A stretch of DNA of 21,555 nucleotides from a virus (IMGVR_UViG_3300042516_003171:1-21555); one strand, 5' to 3'; positions 1-6,765 are shown, counted from the stretch's first letter. Program-made: numbers and translations. Notes: a model not told the origin generated them from the letters alone.

Positions 1-110
1 CGCGGCATAACTGCGCGGAGGCGAAGGACAAGACGACGCCTAAATTTTGGAGCTGCGCCGCTTGGGGTATTGCGATTGTTCTGTCGGTTCTAACCTCAAA
101 CCCTATCTAA
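1..110 (+). CDS. 3' end of a gene encoding a protein with a C-terminal membrane segment (partial)
   Basis: An open frame enters from the left edge (first full codon at 3) and stops at TAA 108-110. The visible 35 residues are polar and charged (CAEAKDKTTPKF), then a hydrophobic stretch WSCAAWGIAIVLSVL near the C terminus that could be a single membrane helix. The frame ends 4 nt before the ATG of the next gene on the same strand, which supports a real gene end. A C-terminally anchored phage membrane protein such as a lysis accessory protein is possible, but too little is visible to assign a family. Confidence 0.5.
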   Translation, partial: RHNCAEAKDKTTPKFWSCAAWGIAIVLSVLTSNPI

Positions 111-114
111 TTTT

Positions 115-300
115 ATGGACAAGATGAAACTTGGCGGTGGCGGAAGTTACGAGAAGCTCGTTAGCAGTCTTGAGAGCAAGGGCGTCAAAGACCCGAAGGC
201 TCTTGCGGCATCCATTGGCATGAAAAAATACGGCAAGAAAGGCTTTTTGTCTCTTGCTGCCAAAGGTCGTCGCCGCGCTGAGCGCAAGTCTAACGCTTAG
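115..300 (+). CDS. Small basic phage protein of unknown function (61 aa)
   Basis: The protein has a Gly-rich start (KLGGGGSYEKLV), a central helix-prone part (GVKDPKALAASIGMKKYG) and a Lys/Arg-rich end (AAKGRRRAERK). Small basic proteins with a 'KGVK.PKALAA.IG.KKYGKK.F..MAAKGR' pattern are, from memory, common in phage genomes near structural genes. Their function is not established; nucleic-acid or virion binding would fit the charge. The start ATG at 115 follows a T-rich leader (AATTTT) with no Shine-Dalgarno. The last 11 nt overlap the end of the opposite-strand primase-helicase gene, so this marks the convergent boundary between rightward and leftward transcription. Confidence 0.7.
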   Translation: MDKMKLGGGGSYEKLVSSLESKGVKDPKALAASIGMKKYGKKGFLSLAAKGRRRAERKSNA

Positions 301-2128
301 GATATCGTCCTTTGACGTACGGCTTCTTGGCCGACTCCTTATCGACGACGAACTTCTGTGGGTCTGCGTAGTTCCATGAGATGTCGCCGCCCGTGCCACG
401 CTGGATCATAATCGATCCGGTGACTTTTCCGTCCTTATCCGTCATGCCGGAACGATCCGCTCGCTTCGCCATTCCGAGCATAAATTGTCGAGGTTGATTG
501 AAACCAACTTCCTTCATCACAATCACCTCTCTGGCCCAGTTCGTTAGGTCCGACGATCCGAATCCTGAGTAGGCCATCTCTGCCACGCTCTCCGGTTTGT
601 CGTCTCGACCTTTGGGCTTCGGGAAGTGATGAACGAGAATCAGGACTACGCCTGTCTCCATCATAATCGGCTGGAGCAAGTGCCGCGTAAAGTTCGCGCA
701 GACCTCGATATCCGATGGATTGCCGCCCATGTAGGAGAGCAGTGGATCGATATAAACCACATCGACCTTAGTCTTGCGAACGAGGCGGCGGAGCATCGTC
801 GCGAAGTCGGAACCCGTTCTCACCGTCTCGCGGAAGAATAACATGTTCGCGCTCCGAAGACCTCGCTCCCAGTTCTCCTTGCCAAAGGTCATCTGAGCAG
901 CGCCCTTGAGCGCATCATGCTGATCGGCGATGTCGTTTTCCGCCTGAATGTAAGCTACTTTTAGCGCACGGACGGGCTTGACGCCAAACCAAGCTTCGCC
1001 GGACGCCCACTTCAGACCTTGATACGCGGCCATCGAGCTTTTGCCGCATCCACTTTGCCCCACAAAGAGAAGGGATGATCCGCGCCGAACCCACCTATCG
1101 CCGATCAAATTGTCAGGATCGTTCTGCGGATCGTACTCGATGATGCTGTCTATCGAGAACTCCATCGGCATGTCCTGCGCGTCCATGTCGTCCTTGAACG
1201 CTTCCCAGTTCACTGCGCCCACGTTGACGGCCAAGAGCTTCTGCTCCTTGCCGTCGCGCATTACACCGGCCAGACGGCTGAACCGACTCGCGTTCTTGTT
1301 CTTCGGATCGATGCCGATGCTTTCGAGGTAGCGATAGACGACGTCGCGGCGCTCGTTCCACTCCTCTCTATTGGCCGCTTCAACGCGCACCCAGCCATGC
1401 AGACTCTTGCCGCCGGAATCTATGACGACCGATAGCGGAAGCTTCGACTCCTTCAACGCTGTCCATTGCTCATCCTTCGTCTTCTCGTCCATCTCAACTA
1501 GGACATGGCGGAAGTTCGCCACGCCAGAGTCCGATCCGCTCTCGTCGAAGCATGGATTGATACGGACGTATGCGCCTTTGCTGTCGCTGCCGTTCCACAT
1601 GGCGCTGATGGGCGGCGTGAAGTGGTTCTTAATCCATTCGTCGCGCTTAAGGAACGTACCCTTGGAGGCTGGCCTACCTCGACCCTCTTCGTCGAAAATG
1701 ATGTCGTTACAGATGCAGACAACTTCGTCCGACTCGAAGCAGGCTTTCAGGAAGTCGATTGTGGTAAATGGAGACGGAGGTTCCGGCATCGTTTGGATCG
1801 TGCGAACAACGAACTTGCCGGTGGGCGAGATGGGATTGCCGCCCTGCCCAATGCCCGATTGAGCGGATAAAAGCCAGCCACGCGGCTTGTCGTGCGTCAC
1901 GGTCATTGCCTGATTCACCTTGTGGGCCAATTCATAGGCATTCCACGGTGGAGAGCATTTCTCGCTGTACTCGGATAGCAGTGCTTCAGCCGATCCTCGC
2001 GACAGCTCGAATCCATGCACCAGAGCGGTAGCTACTGCGAAGGTTGCGTTATGACCGCCCTGTCCGCTGACGGCTCCGGGGGTGTTACGAAGCCATGCTC
2101 TGGCACGGTCGATATTTGATTGATTCAT
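290..2128 (-). CDS. Primase-polymerase / RepA-like helicase fusion (replication protein, 612 aa)
   Basis: This is probably the main replication initiator, combining primer synthesis and DNA unwinding. Residues about 5-80 look like the alpha-helical PriCT-type domain (SGQGGHNATF at 21-30, CSPPWNAYEL at 58-67). Residues about 150-320 resemble an archaeo-eukaryotic primase/prim-pol fold, with acidic motif VEMDE (211-215), the SLH motif (242-244) and SRFSRLAGVMR (281-291). Residues about 345-600 form a RecA/RepA-type ATPase (AAA_25), with Walker A GQSGCGKSS (357-365), Walker B VVYID (457-461) and VHHFPKP (499-505). The helical domain lies before the prim-pol core, whereas many AEP proteins carry it after. 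The start ATG overlaps the upstream stop as ATGA, so translation is probably coupled. It is the last gene of the leftward region. Helicase assignment is strong and primase assignment good. Confidence 0.88.
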   Translation of the reverse strand: MNQSNIDRARAWLRNTPGAVSGQGGHNATFAVATALVHGFELSRGSAEALLSEYSEKCSPPWNAYELAHKVNQAMTVTHDKPRGWLLSAQSGIGQGGNPISPTGKFVVRTIQTMPEPPSPFTTIDFLKACFESDEVVCICNDIIFDEEGRGRPASKGTFLKRDEWIKNHFTPPISAMWNGSDSKGAYVRINPCFDESGSDSGVANFRHVLVEMDEKTKDEQWTALKESKLPLSVVIDSGGKSLHGWVRVEAANREEWNERRDVVYRYLESIGIDPKNKNASRFSRLAGVMRDGKEQKLLAVNVGAVNWEAFKDDMDAQDMPMEFSIDSIIEYDPQNDPDNLIGDRWVRRGSSLLFVGQSGCGKSSMAAYQGLKWASGEAWFGVKPVRALKVAYIQAENDIADQHDALKGAAQMTFGKENWERGLRSANMLFFRETVRTGSDFATMLRRLVRKTKVDVVYIDPLLSYMGGNPSDIEVCANFTRHLLQPIMMETGVVLILVHHFPKPKGRDDKPESVAEMAYSGFGSSDLTNWAREVIVMKEVGFNQPRQFMLGMAKRADRSGMTDKDGKVTGSIMIQRGTGGDISWNYADPQKFVVDKESAKKPYVKGRYPKR

Positions 2129-2352
2129 TGGATTCCAAGTTGTTTACGCGCTATGTCCCCGCTTTCGCCCAGATCATTCGAGGCGATTTGCTGGAGAACC
2201 GACTTTGATTCTTCGAATTTTGCGAAAAGGAGAGACAGCTCTTTGGGAGTCATCAGGTACTTGCTCCAGTGTTGGATTGGTATGGAGCGAGACTGAAACT
2301 TCGCAAAGAGCTGCTCTTGTGCTGCGATGTAGAGTTTAGGGTGCTTGTTCAA
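2125..2352 (-). CDS. Small hypothetical protein (75 aa from TTG; 97 aa if from 2418)
   Basis: No family recognised. The protein is helix-rich (AAQEQLFAKFQ, KELSLLFAKFEESKSVLQQIA) and contains a duplicated LFAKF motif. Its stop overlaps the primase-helicase ATG as ATGA, which supports this frame as real. The longer start at 2418 would overlap the upstream gene by 83 nt and adds a low-complexity, Arg/Pro/Ser-rich segment typical of out-of-frame reading. TTG at 2350-2352 (MNKHPKLYIAAQ) cuts the overlap to 17 nt, so I prefer it. It might be a helicase-associated accessory protein by position only. Confidence 0.55.
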   Translation of the reverse strand: MNKHPKLYIAAQEQLFAKFQSRSIPIQHWSKYLMTPKELSLLFAKFEESKSVLQQIASNDLGESGDIARKQLGIQ

Positions 2353-2524
2353 TGACCGGGGTGAACTTGGCCTTGAATTCGGCTTTCGTTCGAACGTACA
2401 CCTTGGGTTTTCCGTCACGGGTGTAGGCTATCCCCACCCATTTCATTTCCCCGATTCGTATCTCTACGTCGTCGGAAATGACTTCAACCTGCACCGTACT
2501 GTTTCCTGAGTTTTTGAATTTCAT
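2336..2524 (-). CDS. Small hypothetical protein (62 aa)
   Basis: Start chosen at ATG 2522-2524 (MKFKNSGNSTVQVEV). The longer frame from 2581 reads antisense-quality residues through the upstream gene. The protein looks beta-rich (VQVEVISDDVEIRIGEMKWVGIAYTRDGKPKVYVRTKAEF), like a small beta-barrel or beta-sheet domain with conserved-looking WVG.AYTRDG.PKVYV. It overlaps the end of the preceding gene by about 41 nt. No function can be assigned; its place in the replication operon is the only clue. Confidence 0.6.
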   Translation of the reverse strand: MKFKNSGNSTVQVEVISDDVEIRIGEMKWVGIAYTRDGKPKVYVRTKAEFKAKFTPVIEQAP

Positions 2525-2690
2525 CTTCTGAGGCGTTATCGAGATGTCCTGTACCAGCCGCATGCCAAACGCCGTCAACAATTTGCGCCTTTGGCTTGGG
2601 CTTAGTCATCCAACCTCGAAGAATCGCATGGTCGATGAGTGCTGGCGCTTCCTTCAATAACTGTTCTCTAGTGATTTGAGTTTCCATCAT
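2484..2690 (-). CDS. Small hypothetical protein (68 aa)
   Basis: Begins at a double ATG (2690 and 2687) 2 nt after the stop of the previous gene, behind a T/A-rich leader. Residues 1-28 are amphipathic (REQLLKEAPALIDHAILRGWM), followed by a Lys/Pro linker and a helical acidic tail (SEDEIQKLRKQYG). The DNA-binding-like appearance is only suggestive. Unknown family. Confidence 0.55.
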   Translation of the reverse strand: MMETQITREQLLKEAPALIDHAILRGWMTKPKPKAQIVDGVWHAAGTGHLDNASEDEIQKLRKQYGAG

Positions 2691-2692
2691 AA

Positions 2693-2887
2693 TTAACCTT
2701 TTTTAGCCGTCTTTCCGCGCCATCCGCCTGCTTTTCTCATCCCGGGTTCCTGACCGAGTTCGTTGACGAATCCGCGTCGGATCAGCCACTCCTTGTACTT
2801 CTGGTCGATGTAAGCGAAGTGAATCTTTTCGGGTGATTCATCTGCTTCTGCTATCCGCATAATGGGCATTTTGTTTGCGCTGATCAT
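2693..2887 (-). CDS. Small basic hypothetical protein (64 aa)
   Basis: The start is set by an ATGA overlap with the upstream gene (ATG 2885-2887, TGA 2884-2886). A longer frame to 3004 would run through that gene. The C-terminal half is strongly basic with aromatic residues (YKEWLIRRGFVNE, MRKAGGWRGKTAKKG), which would suit nucleic-acid binding. No family recognised. Confidence 0.65.
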   Translation of the reverse strand: MISANKMPIMRIAEADESPEKIHFAYIDQKYKEWLIRRGFVNELGQEPGMRKAGGWRGKTAKKG

Positions 2888-3078
2888 TTGTATGTCTCGA
2901 TTGTGTGTTTGTAGTGTCGCTCGGCTTGGGTGCAGTTCCAGCAAAGGTCTTGAGTTCCGTTGCATCCGCACCCGAGAGATTTGAAAAGTACGCTGGCCAA
3001 CCATTGGTATTCCGCGATGGCCGCTCGCAATGTCTCCACGTCCGTTTCTTCGGACATGGGTTTGATATTCTCGCTCAT
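2884..3078 (-). CDS. Small protein with a CxC...CxxC cluster, possible zinc knuckle (64 aa)
   Basis: Both ends are fixed by ATGA overlaps (start with the gene at 3075-3194, stop with the gene at 2693-2887). Cysteines at residues 37, 39, 46 and 49 (GCGCNGTQDLCWNC) form a compact four-cysteine group that could bind one zinc ion. The N-terminal half is acidic and helical (EETDVETLRAAIAEYQWLASVLF). Function unknown; small zinc proteins of this kind often bind nucleic acid or other proteins. Confidence 0.68.
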   Translation of the reverse strand: MSENIKPMSEETDVETLRAAIAEYQWLASVLFKSLGCGCNGTQDLCWNCTQAERHYKHTIETYK

Positions 3079-3194
3079 TTGACGACGAATAGAACGAAGT
3101 AGGCGCTGGCGACGACCATCCCCATTCCGAACGCCATGATGAGCAATTGCTTCAGCTCCTCGGGCGAGGGCGGACGATTGGCTTTGTGTATCAC
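3075..3194 (-). CDS. Single-span membrane peptide (39 aa, GTG start)
   Basis: The start is a GTG at 3192-3194 overlapping the RuvC-like stop as GTGA; the stop overlaps the next gene as ATGA. Both junctions match the rule of this operon, so this short frame is more credible than the 82-residue frame from 3323, whose first half is antisense-like Arg/Ser-rich sequence. After a short polar head (HKANRPPSPEELKQ), residues 17-38 are hydrophobic (LLIMAFGMGMVVASAYFVLF) and fit one membrane helix ending in a Lys. Function unknown; a membrane-active phage micropeptide is possible. Confidence 0.62.
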   Translation of the reverse strand: MIHKANRPPSPEELKQLLIMAFGMGMVVASAYFVLFVVK

Positions 3195-3652
3195 CGGCCA
3201 CCGCCCATCGCGTAGTGGAGGATCAAAAGGGCGTCGCAGTTTCGAAGCGTGACGTCCAGATTCGGATACAGTTCCTGAGCTTTGCTTTTTAGCTTTCGCT
3301 TCCATTCTGGTCCGGTTTCGCATGATTTACGTCCTCCGAGTCCAAGTGGTTCTTGCCAAATCTTGGGTTCAACACGGTGAAGTGCGTAGCCTTGCGCGTA
3401 GCCTAGCCCCTGCACAATCCCGTAGTTCTCATGGAGCGTCGCCATGCTGGCCGACGACGTGAGTTTGCTGACGAACTTTGGCACTTTCTCGACCCACAGA
3501 TGCGAGTCGGCCACCTTGAATCCTGCCAGTAATTGCGCCGTGTCTGGCAGCGACTCAGGCATTGGAAACAGGAGTATTCCTTCCGAGGTGCTGACCGCGA
3601 ATCCGCCGCCCACACCCGGATCGACCGCAACGATTGTTTGGTTTGATTTCAT
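3191..3652 (-). CDS. RuvC-like Holliday junction resolvase (153 aa)
   Basis: Predicted RNase H-fold endonuclease that cuts four-way or branched DNA during recombination and before packaging. The N terminus IVAVDPGVGGGFAV (7-20) is the classic first strand with catalytic Asp11. Glu55 lies in HLWVEKV on the third strand. The C-terminal helix NCDALLILHYA (138-148) supplies Asp140, as in RuvC proteins (DAxDALAxA). The length is near that of small RuvC proteins. It follows SSB and the helicase in transcription, consistent with a recombination role. The start ATG 3650-3652 has a T-rich leader and no clear Shine-Dalgarno. Confidence 0.85.
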   Translation of the reverse strand: MKSNQTIVAVDPGVGGGFAVSTSEGILLFPMPESLPDTAQLLAGFKVADSHLWVEKVPKFVSKLTSSASMATLHENYGIVQGLGYAQGYALHRVEPKIWQEPLGLGGRKSCETGPEWKRKLKSKAQELYPNLDVTLRNCDALLILHYAMGGGR

Positions 3653-3668
3653 TCGCTTAGTATTATTT

Positions 3669-4025
3669 TTAGTAACAGAGAATAGTAACCTGCTCGGCAG
3701 CGATTCGAACCGCTGATTTCGTGTCTCCGCCTTCCGTCCAACGCTCGACCTTCACACGGCCTTTTACGCGCACTAGAGCGCCGTTTTGGACCTCCATGAT
3801 CTTCTCCGCAACTTGTCCCCATGAGGATATTTCAAAATCATCGAAGTCTTCGTGGAAGCGGCCCTCGTTGTCAGTCCAGTGACGGGCGATTGATATAACG
3901 CGGCGCACCATGAGCGAGCCGGTTTTGGTTTCGGTTTGCCGACTTATGCCGCGCAGTTCGCCGATCAGATAGACTACGTTCTCGGTGGGCGTGGATGTTT
4001 CGTTTGCTGTCGTGGATACACTCAT
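3669..4025 (-). CDS. ssb: Single-stranded DNA-binding protein (118 aa)
   Basis: OB-fold SSB that would coat single-stranded DNA at phage forks and recombination intermediates. Recognised by NVVYLIGELRG near the N terminus, DDFEISSWGQVAEKI in the middle and the following GALVRVKGRVKVERWTEGGDTKSAVRIAAEQVTIL, which matches SSB strands 4-5 (W...AE.....G..V.V.G......W). The typical acidic DDIPF tip is absent; the protein ends QVTILCY. The ATG at 4023-4025 overlaps the helicase stop as ATGA, so I use it instead of the upstream in-frame ATG at 4037. Confidence 0.85.
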   Translation of the reverse strand: MSVSTTANETSTPTENVVYLIGELRGISRQTETKTGSLMVRRVISIARHWTDNEGRFHEDFDDFEISSWGQVAEKIMEVQNGALVRVKGRVKVERWTEGGDTKSAVRIAAEQVTILCY

Positions 4026-5098
4026 TGGAAAATACAACCTAGTTCACGGTAGCAGGTCATGCGCTTCTTAGCGTGGAACGCTCCGATGGGGTGGAATTTG
4101 TCAGAGAAATCTACGATTGTCGCGCAGTTCTTGGTTTCTGTTTTCCGCAATGCCCGACTCGCTCGCTGGATGGTCTTCTGCGACGACCGACCGCCGCTGA
4201 CCATGATGAGCAGTTCGACGTTGGGCAGATCCAATCCTTCGTCGGCCAATGATGTGGCGATCATGGTTCGCAGGTTACCAGCCTTGAATTCTTCCATGTA
4301 AGCGCGCCGGTCCTTCTTGCCGATCTTGGAATGGACGAGCCGAGAATTCGGAATCTGGTGTTCGTAGTCCTCGCCCAGCGTGATGCGCGGAATGAGGATG
4401 AGGGTCTGCATGTCGAGATGTTCGACCGCGTAGTTGATGGCGTATTTGTTGCGCTCGCGGTTCTGGCAGATGCCGATATCGACAATCGATTCCCAAGCGC
4501 ACATCCGTTTGAGTTCATCCTCCCTGATCCGCATGTACTTGACGCGAGTGTTGAAGAGCCGGTCGATGTTGTCGTCGATCTTCTGCTGGATGTTGAGGTC
4601 CGTGGCGTGGCTGATTTCGAGGTAAGCGTCGGCCAATGAATCGCCAATGTCGCTGCGCTTGATTTCGTAGGTGCGGTTGTGGAAGAGCGTTCGTGTTACC
4701 GTGTTCCGGTCTGGATCGTCGCCCCACGGCGTGGCGTCGAAGCCATAACGCAGTCCGTTACAGGACTCGATGATGCCTTTCAGGACTTTCGCTGCGCTCC
4801 TTTTTGCCTCATCGACGATCAGAAGCTGCTTCTTACTGAAGTCCACAGATTCATGCGGACACCGGATATCCACCTTCTCGTCCGGCACACCAGCCACCCT
4901 TAAGGAAACTCTTCCTTGCTGGCAGGTTTCAATCGTTGGCGCTGTCCATCCGAACGTCCACGTTGGATTCAGCGTGGCGTAATGCTTGATAATGCTCGCG
5001 GCAATCCATGTCTTACCGCTACCGGCAGGGGCGACGATCAGACCATCGCTAGTTTTGGCCCACTCTACTGCTTTTTGTTGGTATTCTCTTAGATTCAT
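4022..5098 (-). CDS. SF2 DEAD/DEAH-type DNA helicase (358 aa)
   Basis: ATP-dependent helicase or translocase of superfamily 2, UvsW/RadD-like in layout. Motif Q-like start LREYQQKAVEW (3-13), Walker A APAGSGKT (23-30), Walker B DEAK (96-99, where DEAD/DEAH is more common), motif III DATP (121-124), motif V ATSLADEGLDLP (281-292) and motif VI QRASRALR (311-318). Both RecA lobes are present, and the length is on the short side for the group. It is coupled to SSB downstream and lies beside the RuvC-like gene, suggesting fork remodelling or branch migration. The start ATG 5096-5098 follows TAAAATT with no Shine-Dalgarno. Confidence 0.9.
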   Translation of the reverse strand: MNLREYQQKAVEWAKTSDGLIVAPAGSGKTWIAASIIKHYATLNPTWTFGWTAPTIETCQQGRVSLRVAGVPDEKVDIRCPHESVDFSKKQLLIVDEAKRSAAKVLKGIIESCNGLRYGFDATPWGDDPDRNTVTRTLFHNRTYEIKRSDIGDSLADAYLEISHATDLNIQQKIDDNIDRLFNTRVKYMRIREDELKRMCAWESIVDIGICQNRERNKYAINYAVEHLDMQTLILIPRITLGEDYEHQIPNSRLVHSKIGKKDRRAYMEEFKAGNLRTMIATSLADEGLDLPNVELLIMVSGGRSSQKTIQRASRALRKTETKNCATIVDFSDKFHPIGAFHAKKRMTCYRELGCIFQ

Positions 5099-5102
5099 AA
5101 TT

Positions 5103-5234
5103 TTAGGAAATTTGCCCCTCCGCCCACTGCTTCATAGCGAGCGAAGGGTTTTGTCCGCACCACACGGTGCGATTCGCTGTCATTCGTTCGTTGTACTGGC
5201 GGTAGAAAGCGCGCTCGATTGCGTCGTGGCGCAC
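5103..5234 (-). CDS. Small ORF overlapping the RHH-like gene, alternative frame (43 aa from GTG; 26 aa from ATG 5183)
   Basis: This frame stops at 5103, just before the helicase start. Its sequence (RHDAIERAFYRQYNERMTANRTVW, given here from residue 2 with later residues omitted) looks more protein-like than the Ser/Thr-rich tail of the overlapping frame. Possible starts are GTG at 5234, or ATG at 5183, which makes an ATGA overlap with the RHH stop. It may be a separate peptide, or the true C-terminal half of the RHH-like protein reached by a frameshift or hidden by a sequence error. Confidence 0.4.
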   Translation of the reverse strand: MRHDAIERAFYRQYNERMTANRTVWCGQNPSLAMKQWAEGQIS

Positions 5235-5371
5235 TTCTTGTTCAGCAACTTCCTTAACGCTTGATTGGCGAAAAATCCGATCTTCAAACCATTCTCGTCG
5301 CAATGTTTGCGAACCTCTTCGTGGAGCGCCGAGTCGATGGTGATAACTGTGTATTTGGCTGGTTTCTTCAT
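5180..5371 (-). CDS. Ribbon-helix-helix-like small regulator (63 aa)
   Basis: The N-terminal 45 residues fit a MetJ/Arc-type ribbon-helix-helix fold: strand KYTVITIDSALH, helix EEVRKHCDENGL, and second helix FFANQALRKLLNKK. Such dimeric proteins usually bind operator DNA. After residue 46 the sequence becomes Thr/Ser/Ala-rich (CATTQSSALSTASTTNE), which does not look conserved and lies where another frame looks better. The start ATG 5369-5371 is 2 nt after the stop of the 170-residue gene; GTG at 5377 would give a GTGA overlap and two more residues. Confidence 0.6.
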   Translation of the reverse strand: MKKPAKYTVITIDSALHEEVRKHCDENGLKIGFFANQALRKLLNKKCATTQSSALSTASTTNE

Positions 5372-5373
5372 AA

Positions 5374-5886
5374 TCACTCGCTCTTCATCGGCGTGGATTG
5401 AACGCCATTATAGGCCACTGTCTTCGGCCTATAGATGCCCACTTGTTCGGTTTCTTCGACCCAGGAGGGGCCGCCGCGGATGTGGAATATGCAGGAGGAC
5501 ATTCCGTTCCATGACTTGGTGGACGACTTGGCGGAGGTATAGGTGGATCCAAACGTAGCGTTCAGATCGTCACTGCTCATCGCCTTGACGTTGGCCCAGT
5601 CGATGTCGCCTGCATGCCACAATTTGAATCCTAGTTCCAGCGGGGCTACTACTTCTGCAATGCCGGGGAAGTGCCAGACCCACTCGTCATGACTGCTGGC
5701 ATCACCTGACATAACCGCGTAGCACTGGTAGTTTCCGAGTGGTACGGAGCCACTGCCCCAGTCGCAGCTCTCGCCGGGCTTGAGGACTGCGCTCCTCGTA
5801 GGATGGTCGTTGCATTTAGGCTGCTCGAAAAGAGCAACAAGAACGGGGACTTCGGTTTGGTTTTCGATCTTGATGTGTGTGCTCAT
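5374..5886 (-). CDS. Hypothetical protein, probably beta-rich (170 aa)
   Basis: No family recognised. The first half alternates hydrophobic and polar residues (HIKIENQTEVPVLVALFE, SAVLKPGESCDWGSGSVPLG), as in a beta-sandwich. The second half is Ser/Trp-rich (SSTKSWNGMSSCIFHIRGG). Four Cys occur without CxxC spacing. The start is fixed by the ATGA overlap with the upstream gene at 5883-5886. It is large for this stretch of the operon and has no visible signal peptide, so a cytoplasmic role is likely. Confidence 0.68.
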   Translation of the reverse strand: MSTHIKIENQTEVPVLVALFEQPKCNDHPTRSAVLKPGESCDWGSGSVPLGNYQCYAVMSGDASSHDEWVWHFPGIAEVVAPLELGFKLWHAGDIDWANVKAMSSDDLNATFGSTYTSAKSSTKSWNGMSSCIFHIRGGPSWVEETEQVGIYRPKTVAYNGVQSTPMKSE

Positions 5887-6080
5887 GTTAGTAGGTGTTT
5901 GATGATAAGGTTCCGGTCTTTGATCGTCGCTCTCAAGATGCTCTCAAGAACAACGTGAGGATTTACTGTGCTAACGTGTTTCCACTCTGGATTACCATCG
6001 ATGTGTTTAGCTGTATCAATACTCTCAACGCGCACTAATCCGTTAAAAGCGTGGACGTAGATGAAGGCGCAGTCTCTCAT
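5883..6080 (-). CDS. Small hypothetical protein (65 aa)
   Basis: Coupled at both ends by ATGA overlaps. A strong Shine-Dalgarno, AAGGAGG, lies 4 nt before the ATG, inside the last codons of the upstream gene. The sequence is alpha/beta-like (CAFIYVHAFNGLVRVESID, VVLESILRATIKDRNLIIKHLL). Function unknown. Confidence 0.65.
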   Translation of the reverse strand: MRDCAFIYVHAFNGLVRVESIDTAKHIDGNPEWKHVSTVNPHVVLESILRATIKDRNLIIKHLLT

Positions 6081-6277
6081 TTTACCTCCTTAGCTTTGCG
6101 CTTCCGATTGGCTGGCTTGTAGAGGTAGATGCCGGTTCGGAAAAGTTTACATAGCAAACTTCCCTGATAGCTAAGCACCCAAGCAGCAGGTGTTGGCTTG
6201 CGGTGGATCATGCCGACAGTTACAGCTCTCTTGGCATTGGCCGCTTGGTAGAGCTGTTCAAGTGTTTTGATTTTCAC
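6077..6277 (-). CDS. Small basic hypothetical protein (66 aa, GTG start)
   Basis: Starts at GTG 6275-6277 in a GTGA overlap and ends in an ATGA overlap. The sequence KTLEQLYQAANAKRAVTVGMIH and the basic tail YKPANRKRKAKEVK are visible. The tail resembles the KAKEVKP/KAKEAKP ends of the neighbouring coiled-coil genes and likewise encodes the Shine-Dalgarno of the next gene. No function assigned. Confidence 0.62.
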   Translation of the reverse strand: MKIKTLEQLYQAANAKRAVTVGMIHRKPTPAAWVLSYQGSLLCKLFRTGIYLYKPANRKRKAKEVK

Positions 6278-6456
6278 GGCTTAACCTCCTGCTCGTTCCA
6301 CAGCAGCAGATCCGCTCGCATCGAGTCGTTCTCCTGCTCCAGTTGTTTCACCCGATCCTCCAGCTTGCGGACATCGAGAGCGATTGCGCGGAGTTGGCGG
6401 CGGTCGTTGTAATCGGCAAAAGCCGGCAGGTCCAAGATTCGTTGTTCTACGCTCAC
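6274..6456 (-). CDS. Small coiled-coil protein of the array (60 aa, GTG start)
   Basis: GTG 6454-6456 overlaps the stop of the upstream paralogue as GTGA. Residues about 18-55 form a predicted coiled coil (LDVRKLEDRVKQLEQENDSMRADLL), and the protein ends NEQEVKP, a variant of the KEAKP tail. It lacks the SDTPRxD and RELNAAN blocks of its neighbours, so it is a divergent or reduced member. Probably self-associates or pairs with neighbouring coiled-coil products. Confidence 0.62.
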   Translation of the reverse strand: MSVEQRILDLPAFADYNDRRQLRAIALDVRKLEDRVKQLEQENDSMRADLLLWNEQEVKP

Positions 6457-6761
6457 GGCTTGGCCTCTTTGGCTGTGGAAATTGGCTGTTTCAACCACAA
6501 CGCTTCCTCCAACTGTTTGATGCGCTCGCCCCTGTCCTCGTACAACGCAACGTCAGCGACTAACACTGCGTACTGGTTCTTCGCGTCCATTAGATCCTCC
6601 TCCAACCGCTTGATGCGGTCGTTTGCTGCGTTGAGTTCGCGTTCAATGGTGCGAGCGAAGTCCTTAACATCATCAACGGTTGTATCATCGTATTCCAAAC
6701 CAGCATCCGTCCTCGGTGTATCGCTGATCATTTTCGTGGCGTCAGGAATATGATCGCTCAT
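6453..6761 (-). CDS. Coiled-coil paralogue A (102 aa)
   Basis: The start ATG 6759-6761 overlaps the upstream stop as ATGA and has a GGGAGG Shine-Dalgarno. The first 17 residues, MSDHIPDATKMISDTPR, are identical to those of the paralogue at 8089-8424, encoded by an exact 51-bp repeat. Then come FARTIERELNAANDRIKRLEEDL and a second heptad segment GERIKQLEEAL, ending TAKEAKP. SDTPRxD..ERELNAAN proteins are, from memory, frequent small phage proteins of unknown role. Oligomerisation through the coiled coil is the only structural prediction I can support. Confidence 0.75.
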   Translation of the reverse strand: MSDHIPDATKMISDTPRTDAGLEYDDTTVDDVKDFARTIERELNAANDRIKRLEEDLMDAKNQYAVLVADVALYEDRGERIKQLEEALWLKQPISTAKEAKP

Positions 6762-6765
6762 TTCG
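6715..6765. repeat. 51-bp exact direct repeat, copy 1
   Basis: These 51 bp, which include the start of paralogue A, are identical to 8378-8428, which include the start of paralogue D. A recombination event between the copies would remove about 1.66 kb and leave one fused gene. Confidence 0.9.

Noticed and set aside
1371-1862. 163-aa and overlapping 121-aa frames on the plus strand
   Set aside because: Antisense to the prim-pol region of the primase-helicase; Ser/Pro/Arg-rich with no recognisable motif.
4261-4647. Thr/Ser/Arg-rich 128-aa frame inside the helicase gene
   Set aside because: Shifted reading of the helicase gene; low-complexity composition and no motif.
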